Source: an uncultured Bacteroides sp. (GTDB lineage Bacteria; Bacteroidota; Bacteroidia; Bacteroidales; Bacteroidaceae). From it: a stretch of 64,000 nt of DNA. Below the pieces are notes generated by a model, which saw only the letters and a program-made list of their open reading frames with translations, was not told where the DNA came from and ran no database searches. Below, piece after piece: positions 58,322 to 64,000 of this stretch. How positions within the stretch are numbered: the stretch's first letter is position 1; each line of letters starts with the position of its first letter. Made by a program: the position numbers and the translations under genes. The stretch covers positions 1-64,000 of the forward strand of contig NZ_CAUFUE010000021.1 of NCBI RefSeq assembly GCF_959029255.1, read 5' to 3'.

Positions 58322-58329
58322 TACTTTTG
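58322..58329 (+). promoter_or_regulatory. -7 box TACTTTTG for pta-ackA
   Basis: TACTTTTG fits TAnnTTTG, 48 bp before the pta ATG, directly after the dyad at 58294-58315. Confidence 0.6.
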
Positions 58330-58377
58330 CGGCGTGAATAACACGAACTACCGATTCTTATACACAATTAAAATATC

Positions 58378-59394
58378 ATGCAAAGATTAATTAACGAAAT
58401 TCTTGAGCGTGCGAAAGCCAATCGCCAACGCATTGTTCTTCCCGAAGGTACGGAAGAACGTACTTTGAAAGCAGCCAATCAAATTTTGACTGACGGTATT
58501 GCAGACCTGATTCTTTTAGGTAATCCTGCAGAAATCAACGCTTGTGCAACGGAGTGGGGACTTGGTAATATCTCCAAGGCAACCATCATCGATCCTGAAA
58601 ACAATCCGAAACAGGAAGAATATGCACAGTTGTTGTTCGAGCTGCGTAAGAACAAGGGGATGACTATTGAGGAAGCTCGTAAACTGACGACCAACCCGCT
58701 TTATCTGGGCTGTTTGATTATCAAGAATGGTGACGCTGACGGCCAGTTGGCCGGTGCACGCAATACTACCGGTGACGTACTTCGTCCGGCTTTGCAGATT
58801 ATCAAGACCGCTCCGGGCATCACTTGTGTTTCGGGCGCGATGTTGCTGCTGACTCATGCTCCTGAATATGGCAAGAACGGTATCCTCGTGATGGGTGACG
58901 TTGCTGTTACTCCGGTGCCCGATGCCGCCCAGTTGGCACAGATTGCCGTTTGCACGGCACGTACTGCCAAAGCGGTTGTAGGCATGGATCCTAAGGTTGC
59001 AATGCTCAGCTTCTCTACCAAAGGTTCGGCAAAACACGAAGTGGTTGACAAAGTGGTAGAAGCTTTGAAGATTGCCAAGGAAATGGCTCCCGATATCGCT
59101 ATCGACGGTGAATTGCAGGCTGATGCCGCTTTGGTTCCCGAAGTAGGTGCCAGCAAAGCTCCGGGTTCGGCCATCGCAGGTAATGCCAATGTGCTGATTG
59201 TTCCGAGCCTTGAGGTAGGAAACATCTCTTATAAGTTGGTACAACGCTTGGGACATGCAGATGCCGTAGGCCCGATTTTGCAAGGTATTGCCCGCCCGGT
59301 AAACGACCTGTCTCGCGGTTGCTCCATCGAAGATGTATATCGTATGATTGCGATTACCGCCAATCAGGCTATTGCTGCTAAAAACGCCAAATAA
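58378..59394 (+). CDS. pta: Phosphate acetyltransferase
   Basis: 338 residues; makes acetyl-phosphate from acetyl-CoA, the first step of acetate formation. PTA_PTB family blocks: IVLPEGTEERTLKAANQIL (near 19-37), ADGQLAGARNTTGDVLRPAL (near 119-138), VSGAMLL, MLSFSTKGSAKHE and VGPILQGIARPVNDLSRGCS near 301-320. The short form without the N-terminal DRTGG/CobB-like part is normal for Bacteroides. ackA follows at 18 bp, so the pair is an operon that yields ATP from acetyl-CoA in fermentation. Confidence 0.96.
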   Translation: MQRLINEILERAKANRQRIVLPEGTEERTLKAANQILTDGIADLILLGNPAEINACATEWGLGNISKATIIDPENNPKQEEYAQLLFELRKNKGMTIEEARKLTTNPLYLGCLIIKNGDADGQLAGARNTTGDVLRPALQIIKTAPGITCVSGAMLLLTHAPEYGKNGILVMGDVAVTPVPDAAQLAQIAVCTARTAKAVVGMDPKVAMLSFSTKGSAKHEVVDKVVEALKIAKEMAPDIAIDGELQADAALVPEVGASKAPGSAIAGNANVLIVPSLEVGNISYKLVQRLGHADAVGPILQGIARPVNDLSRGCSIEDVYRMIAITANQAIAAKNAK

Positions 59395-59412
59395 CTTTAA
59401 ATCAGATATAAT

Positions 59413-60609
59413 ATGAAAGTTTTAGTATTGAACTGCGGTAGCTCGTCCATTAAATATAAATTGTTTGATATGGACCACAAGGAGGTTATCGCTCAGGGTG
59501 GTATTGAAAAAATTGGTTTGAAAGGCTCTTTCCTGAAATTGACTTTGCCCAATGGCGAGAAGAAAATCCTGGAAAAAGATATACCTGAACATACTGTAGG
59601 CGTAGAGTTTATCCTGAACACTTTGATTAGCCCCGAATATGGCGCCATCAAGTCTCTGGATGAGATTAACGCTGTCGGTCACCGTATGGTGCACGGAGGA
59701 GAGAAGTTCAGCGAATCGGTATTGCTGGATAAGGAAGTGCTGGATGCATTTACTGCTTGCAACGACCTGGCTCCGCTCCACAATCCTGCTAACTTGAAGG
59801 GTGTGAATGCCGTTGCGGCTATCTTGCCCGATGTTCCGCAGATTGGCGTATTTGATACCGCTTTCCATCAGACAATGCCCGACTACGCATATATGTATGC
59901 TGTTCCTTACGAATTGTATGAGAAATATGGTGTTCGCCGTTATGGTTTCCACGGAACTTCTCACCGTTATGTGTCCAAGCGCGTATGTGAATTTCTGGGT
60001 GTTCAGCCCGAAGGAAAGAAAATCATCACTTGCCACATTGGTAACGGTGGTTCCATTTCTGCTATTAAAGATGGTAAATGCGTAGATACCAGCATGGGTT
60101 TGACTCCGCTGGAAGGATTGATGATGGGAACTCGCAGCGGTGATATCGATGCAGGTGCCGTGACGTTCATCATGGAAAAGGAAAACCTCGATGCAAACGG
60201 CGTGTCCAATCTCCTGAACAAGAAGAGCGGTGTGCTCGGCGTTTCAGGCGTATCCAGCGATATGCGTGAACTGGAAGCTGCCGTAGCTGCCGGTAACCCG
60301 AAGGCTATCTTGGCGGAAAAGATGTACTTCTATCGCATTAAGAAATATGTAGGTGCTTACGCTGCCGCTTTGGGTGGTGTGGATATCATCGTGTTTACGG
60401 GCGGTGTTGGCGAGAACCAATGCAATTGCCGTAGCGAGGTATGCGAAGGACTGGAGTTCATTGGTATCAAGGTGGATGCTGAAAAGAATAAAGTTCGCGG
60501 TGAAGAAGCCGTTATCTCAGCAGATGACTCCAAAGTGAAAGTTGTTGTTATCCCGACAGATGAAGAATTGATGATTGCTTCGGATACAATGGCTATCCTG
60601 AACAAATAA
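59413..60609 (+). CDS. ackA: Acetate kinase
   Basis: 398-residue ASKHA-fold enzyme that makes ATP and acetate from acetyl-phosphate. Motifs: VLNCGSSSIKYKLF (4-17), HRMVHGGEKFSES (near 91-103), the catalytic-Asp/Arg stretch FDTAFHQTMP, RYGFHGTSHRYV, ITCHIGNGGSISAIKDGK and TGGVGENQ near 330. Length and order are standard. It ends the pta-ackA unit, with a terminator 40 bp after the stop. Confidence 0.97.
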   Translation: MKVLVLNCGSSSIKYKLFDMDHKEVIAQGGIEKIGLKGSFLKLTLPNGEKKILEKDIPEHTVGVEFILNTLISPEYGAIKSLDEINAVGHRMVHGGEKFSESVLLDKEVLDAFTACNDLAPLHNPANLKGVNAVAAILPDVPQIGVFDTAFHQTMPDYAYMYAVPYELYEKYGVRRYGFHGTSHRYVSKRVCEFLGVQPEGKKIITCHIGNGGSISAIKDGKCVDTSMGLTPLEGLMMGTRSGDIDAGAVTFIMEKENLDANGVSNLLNKKSGVLGVSGVSSDMRELEAAVAAGNPKAILAEKMYFYRIKKYVGAYAAALGGVDIIVFTGGVGENQCNCRSEVCEGLEFIGIKVDAEKNKVRGEEAVISADDSKVKVVVIPTDEELMIASDTMAILNK

Positions 60610-60649
60610 TCATTCGGAGAGGATTTATTCGTAACTGTAATTTTATATG

Positions 60650-60694
60650 AAAGCCGGAGGCAGATAAAACTTGCCCTTCGGCTTTTTGTTTTTA
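60650..60694 (+). terminator. Rho-independent terminator after ackA
   Basis: AAAGCCG (60650-60656) pairs with CGGCTTT (60679-60685), with a second inner stem GGCA/TGCC, and is followed by a T-rich run (TTGTTTTT). Confidence 0.8.
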
Positions 60695-60728
60695 ACGAAT
60701 TCTTCGTTTCTGTATGATTTAAAAATCT

Positions 60729-60736
60729 TATCTTTG
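60729..60736 (+). promoter_or_regulatory. -7 box TATCTTTG for the alkaline phosphatase gene
   Basis: TATCTTTG fits TAnnTTTG, 45 bp before the ATG at 60782. No clear phosphate-responsive box is recognised. Confidence 0.55.
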
Positions 60737-60781
60737 TTAATCTTTAGAAGACAAATGCTATAAACTTTAAATAATTAATTT

Positions 60782-62182
60782 ATGAGACGATTAATCTACG
60801 CATTGTTTTTTGTGCTGTTTGCGGGTATGGGTTATGCCCAACAGGCAAAGTACGTATTTTATTTCATTGGTGATGGAATGGGAGTAAATCAGGTGAACGG
60901 TACGGAAATGTACCTGGCGGAACAGGAAGGACGTATCGGGGTGAAACCGCTCTTGTTTACCACATTTCCGGTAGGCACTATGGCCACTACTTTTTCTACC
61001 ACTAATTCTGTAACGGACTCTTCAGCAGCAGGTACGGCTCTTGCTACCGGTGAAAAGACATACAATGGCGCCATCGGCATGGACGATAACAAGAATGTTT
61101 TGCAGACGGTTGCCGAAAGAGCGAAGAAAGCGGGAAAGAAAGTCGGCGTAACTACCAGTGTCAGTGTAGACCATGCTACTCCGGCAGCGTTCTATGCTCA
61201 TCAGCCCAGTCGTAATATGTATTATGAAATTGCCCTCGACTTGCCGAAGGCTAATCTGGACTTCTATGCAGGCGGCGGTTTCCTGAAACCTACCACGACT
61301 GCCGATAAGAAGGAAGCTCCGAGCATCTTCCCTATTATAGAAGAAGCGGGATATACCATTGCCAGAGGACTGGATGAGTACAAAGCCAAGGCGGCAGATG
61401 CAAAAAAGATGGTTCTTATCCAGGAGAAAGGTGCAAACCCTTCTTGTCTGCCATACGCCATCGACCGCAAGGAAGGTGACCTGACTTTGGCGCAGATTAC
61501 GGAAAGCGCCATTTCTTTCTTGACAAAGGGAAACAACAAAGGTTTCTTCCTGATGGTAGAGGGCGGAAAAATTGACTGGGCATGCCATGGCAACGACCCT
61601 GCTACCGTTTTTGAGGAAGTAATTGATATGGATAATGCCGTTAAGGTGGCTTACGAATTCTATAAGAAGCATCCGAAGGAAACTTTGATTGTTGTGACGG
61701 CCGACCACGAAACCGGTGGATTGGGACTGGGTACTACGAAATATGAACTGTTCCTGAAAGCTTTGGCTAATCAGAAACTGTCTCAGGACATGTTGTCCAA
61801 AGCTATCTCGGATTTGCGTAAGGCAAAAGGTAACAAAGTGTCTTGGGAAGAGGTGAAAGAATTGCTTGGTGATAAAATGGGCTTTTGGAAAACTCTGCCT
61901 TTGTCTTGGGAACAAGAAAAGATGCTTCGTGATGAATACGAAAGCTCATTCGTGAAGAATAAGGTTGTTTTTGAGGAAAGCCTTTATGCCAAGACCGAAC
62001 CCTTGGCTGCCGTTGCCAAGAAAGTGATGAGCCAGATAGCTATGGTGGGCTGGACAAGTCCGAATCATACAGCGGGATATGTTCCTGTATTTGCGGTAGG
62101 TGCAGGTTCCAATCTGTTTGTCGGTAAGATGGATAATACGGAAATACCGAAACGCATTGCGAAAGCGGCAGGTTACAAATAA
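60782..62182 (+). CDS. Secreted alkaline phosphatase
   Basis: 466 residues with a signal peptide (1-20, ending GYAQ), periplasmic. Alkaline-phosphatase superfamily: metal-ligand Asp in FIGDGMG (28-34), the nucleophile in TDSSAAGTALATG (Asp79-Ser80), EGGKIDWACHGND, VTADHETGGLG and the final TSPNHTAGYVPVF. It releases phosphate from many monoesters. It stands alone between two terminators. The gene shows no link to the nearby pta-ackA pair beyond phosphate chemistry. PhoA-type versus other subfamily cannot be settled by eye. Confidence 0.93.
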   Translation: MRRLIYALFFVLFAGMGYAQQAKYVFYFIGDGMGVNQVNGTEMYLAEQEGRIGVKPLLFTTFPVGTMATTFSTTNSVTDSSAAGTALATGEKTYNGAIGMDDNKNVLQTVAERAKKAGKKVGVTTSVSVDHATPAAFYAHQPSRNMYYEIALDLPKANLDFYAGGGFLKPTTTADKKEAPSIFPIIEEAGYTIARGLDEYKAKAADAKKMVLIQEKGANPSCLPYAIDRKEGDLTLAQITESAISFLTKGNNKGFFLMVEGGKIDWACHGNDPATVFEEVIDMDNAVKVAYEFYKKHPKETLIVVTADHETGGLGLGTTKYELFLKALANQKLSQDMLSKAISDLRKAKGNKVSWEEVKELLGDKMGFWKTLPLSWEQEKMLRDEYESSFVKNKVVFEESLYAKTEPLAAVAKKVMSQIAMVGWTSPNHTAGYVPVFAVGAGSNLFVGKMDNTEIPKRIAKAAGYK

Positions 62183-62209
62183 ATCTTTTAAAAGATATTA
62201 CCTTATAAA

Positions 62210-62249
62210 AAACGGAGCGTACCGGGTTATTCCCCAATACGCTCCGTTT
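62210..62249. terminator. Strong terminator after alkaline phosphatase
   Basis: AAACGGAGCGTA (62210-62221) pairs perfectly with TACGCTCCGTTT (62238-62249) over a 16-base loop. The symmetry, with A- and T-rich flanks, lets it serve the convergent small gene at 62253-62462 as well. Confidence 0.9.
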
Positions 62250-62252
62250 CTG

Positions 62253-62462
62253 TTATTCCAAATCTTTCTTGATTATCTCGTCCATTTCTTTGATAAGTTT
62301 CTTCCGTTCTTTTGCGGATTTCACTTTCTTTTCTTTATACCCGAGGTCGGTACGTTCGGAAATCTCTTCGCTCCATTCCTCAAATTCATTCTTTGCCGGA
62401 CGTCCGTTGGGGTCTATATTTTCTTCGGCAATAGAATCATGTCTATAAATCATATCATCCAT
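62253..62462 (-). CDS. Small charged protein of unknown function
   Basis: 69 residues, mostly Glu, Lys and Asp (MDDMIYRHDSIAEENIDPNG at the start; a Lys/Glu-rich helix KKVKSAKERKKLIKEMDEII near the end). No signal peptide, membrane helix or known motif. The ordered helix pattern, ATG start, and a terminator right after the stop support a real gene. It is not recognised as a named family. A role as a small cytoplasmic or nucleic-acid-associated protein is only a guess. Confidence 0.6.
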   Translation of the reverse strand: MDDMIYRHDSIAEENIDPNGRPAKNEFEEWSEEISERTDLGYKEKKVKSAKERKKLIKEMDEIIKKDLE

Positions 62463-62567
62463 AACAATGTCGTTTAAGCGGTTATGATGATATTACAAGT
62501 TTCCGGCAAAAAGGTTTCGGGGATTTGTTCTTTTTTACAATCATTCATATTCCTTGGTGAAACCGTT

Positions 62568-63332
62568 TTACAGCTTTGTCTCTCCTTCGATAAATTCTTC
62601 CAGGAACAGATTTTCACCATCAAACACGGCGTATGAGAAGTAATTAATCCAATCGCCCAGGATGACGACACGGGCAGTGGCGCTCAACATCAAGTCCAGC
62701 TCTATGTGCCGATGTCCGTAGATAAAGAAATTGATATTCGGATGGCTTTTCAGATACTCCTTTGTGTAGAGTACCAGATGTTCGTTATTCTCACCCATAT
62801 ACTCCGGTTCTTTGCCATTCACGCGTTTCAGGCGACTGTGTTTTGCCCATGTCAATCCCAACTCCACGCTCCAGCGGGGGTGCAGGGCGGAGAACAACGT
62901 TTGGAGCGAACGGCTGTGAAACATGGCGCGCAAGAGTTTGAACTTCTTGTCCGGGTCGCCCAAACCGTCTCCGTGTGCCAGGTAGAACTCCTTGCCGTAT
63001 ATCTCTGTAGTAAGCGCTTCCCGATGGATGATGACGCCGCATTCTTTAGCTAGGTAATCACCGCACCAGATGTCGTGGTTACCCGTGAAAAAGTGCACTT
63101 CCACCCCCATATCCGTCAGTTCGGACAGCTTTCCGAGGAACCGGGTATATCCCTTGGGCACTACCATGCGGAACTCATACCAGAAATCAAACATGTCTCC
63201 CAGTAGATATACGGCGGAAGCCTTGTGCTTGATGCTATCTAGGAAGTTGACTAACCGGCGTTCCTGTGTCCGTCCGTGTTCAATGGCACGCGAGCCCAGA
63301 TGGGCGTCTGAAAGGAAATATACGTTCTTCAT
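62568..63332 (-). CDS. lpxH: UDP-2,3-diacylglucosamine diphosphatase, LpxH-like
   Basis: 254 residues, cytoplasmic or peripheral metallophosphoesterase that cleaves UDP-2,3-diacylglucosamine to lipid X in lipid A synthesis. Di-metal motifs: FLSDAHLGS (6-14), LLGDMFDFWYEF (near 43-54), FTGNHDIW (near 80-87), the HGDG block near 117 and YGHRHIELDLM near 207. The spacing matches LpxH rather than general phosphoesterases. It is followed upstream (on the minus strand) by a DUF59 gene 18 bp away; those two may be one operon. Confidence 0.9.
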   Translation of the reverse strand: MKNVYFLSDAHLGSRAIEHGRTQERRLVNFLDSIKHKASAVYLLGDMFDFWYEFRMVVPKGYTRFLGKLSELTDMGVEVHFFTGNHDIWCGDYLAKECGVIIHREALTTEIYGKEFYLAHGDGLGDPDKKFKLLRAMFHSRSLQTLFSALHPRWSVELGLTWAKHSRLKRVNGKEPEYMGENNEHLVLYTKEYLKSHPNINFFIYGHRHIELDLMLSATARVVILGDWINYFSYAVFDGENLFLEEFIEGETKL

Positions 63333-63350
63333 TTATCAACTATCCGTTAT

Positions 63351-63662
63351 TTAGAGAAATCCAAGTTCCAGTTTGGCTTCTTCACTCATCATATCTTTGT
63401 CCCACTCGGGTTCGAATACCAGGTTGATGGTAGCCGAGGTAACTCCGTCAATAGACTCGACTTTTTGACGGACATCCTCCATAATAAAGTCTGCCGCCGG
63501 ACAATTAGGGGCGGTCAGGGTCATATCTATATTGGCGTCTCCATTGTCGGAAACATCAATTTTATAGATGAGTCCCAAGTCGTAGACGTTCACCGGTATC
63601 TCAGGGTCGTATACGGTCTTGAGCATGGATACGATTTTTTCTTCTATTTCAAATTTGGTCAT
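63351..63662 (-). CDS. DUF59 / MIP18-type Fe-S assembly protein
   Basis: 103 residues. The DUF59 fold is shown by VYDPEIPVNVYDLGLIYKID (near 17-36) with the characteristic DPE-P-DLG pattern, then MTLTAPNCPAADFI with the conserved Cys near 55, and a final VFEPEWDKDMM. Relatives (SufT, PaaD-like) help insert iron-sulfur clusters. No suf genes are near. It ends 18 bp before lpxH. The Fe-S role is known for the family; which client proteins matter here is open. Confidence 0.88.
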   Translation of the reverse strand: MTKFEIEEKIVSMLKTVYDPEIPVNVYDLGLIYKIDVSDNGDANIDMTLTAPNCPAADFIMEDVRQKVESIDGVTSATINLVFEPEWDKDMMSEEAKLELGFL

Positions 63663-63724
63663 ATTCGTACGGTTTCTTGGTTTAGCGTAGCAAATCTAAA
63701 GATTTTAATTGAAACGGCAATAAC

Positions 63725-64000
63725 TTAAAGTGATAATATCCCTTGATCGTTGAAACTGTAATATCTGCCGTCCGTTATGATAACATGGTCAATGAGCCGT
63801 ATGTTCATGGTTTGAGCCCCTTTCTGTACGAGCTGTGTCAACCGCTTGTCCTCTTGGCTGGGTTGCGGATTGCCAGAGGGATGGTTGTGAATCAGTGAAA
63901 GTTGTGTGGCTCGTTGCAGCAAGGCTTCGCGCAATATGCTGCGCACATCGGCAGTGGTCTGGTCTATACCGCCCCGGCTGATGCGGACTTTGTCAATCAC
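63725..64000 (-). CDS. radC: RadC family protein, C-terminal part (cut by window edge)
   Basis: The last 91 residues of a RadC/MPN (JAMM) protein; the 5' part lies past the right edge. The zinc motif HNHPSGNPQPSQED (near 38-51 of the fragment) is intact and RISRGGIDQTTADVRSILRE precedes it, matching core RadC. The function in DNA repair or recombination is uncertain despite the name. The truncation is due to the window. Confidence 0.9.
   Translation of the reverse strand: MIDKVRISRGGIDQTTADVRSILREALLQRATQLSLIHNHPSGNPQPSQEDKRLTQLVQKGAQTMNIRLIDHVIITDGRYYSFNDQGILSL

Overview
The window looks like a chromosomal segment of a gut-type Bacteroides or a close Bacteroidales relative. The evidence is two SusC/SusD outer-membrane pairs, lipoprotein signals, many upstream sites that fit the Bacteroidetes -7 box TAnnTTTG, almost no Shine-Dalgarno sequences, and family members typical of the group (NamZ, MurT, TPR-containing sensor kinase, folP-cdaA pair). 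No rRNA, tRNA, CRISPR array or classical insertion sequence was recognised.

Region 1 (49-20833, all minus strand) is a long run of thirteen genes with short gaps. It reads as a peptidoglycan-sugar salvage operon: two exo-N-acetylmuramidases (NamZ), a secreted amidase-like protein, an AmpG-type muropeptide permease, a SpoIID/LytB protein, a MurT-like sugar transporter, a MurK-like kinase, the MurNAc-6-phosphate etherase MurQ, and a large FAD/Fe-S dehydrogenase suited to oxidising the D-lactate that MurQ releases. A DUF4922 protein, a glycosyltransferase, a metallophosphoesterase/beta-propeller protein and a sodium symporter ride along. The best promoter seen is at 20865-20872.

Region 2 (21326-36423) is a uptake locus: a GH10-like lipoprotein, a surface lipoprotein and SusD1/SusC1 on minus, a second MurK-like kinase on minus, then SusC2/SusD2 on plus. 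The two SusC genes share a conserved 5' leader and a near-identical N-terminal region and lie as an inverted pair around the second kinase. Their proximity to region 1 suggests, without proving, that the imported glycans derive from peptidoglycan or amino sugars.

Region 3 (36501-64000) is mostly core housekeeping: asd, a cation/proton antiporter, tcdA, an ABC ATPase, a helix-hairpin-helix protein, an NSS transporter, a VanZ-like protein, murF, an orphan sensor kinase, folP-cdaA, tldD-tldE, a GNAT protein, a TonB-DUF4488 protein, a DUF2156 protein, lrgB-lrgA, an Rpn-type nuclease, pta-ackA, alkaline phosphatase, lpxH, a DUF59 protein and the 3' part of radC.

The most unusual signals are: (a) a 451-bp element with 36-bp inverted ends, each holding a REP-like hairpin, that carries a DUF559 (Vsr-like) nuclease and sits in frame inside the SpoIID gene; (b) four intergenic arrays of unrelated sequence that all repeat with a 22-bp (or 11-bp) period; (c) the inverted SusC leader/N-terminus pair; and (d) intergenic-type repeats that have been read in frame inside two genes and that recur in sense orientation just before start codons.
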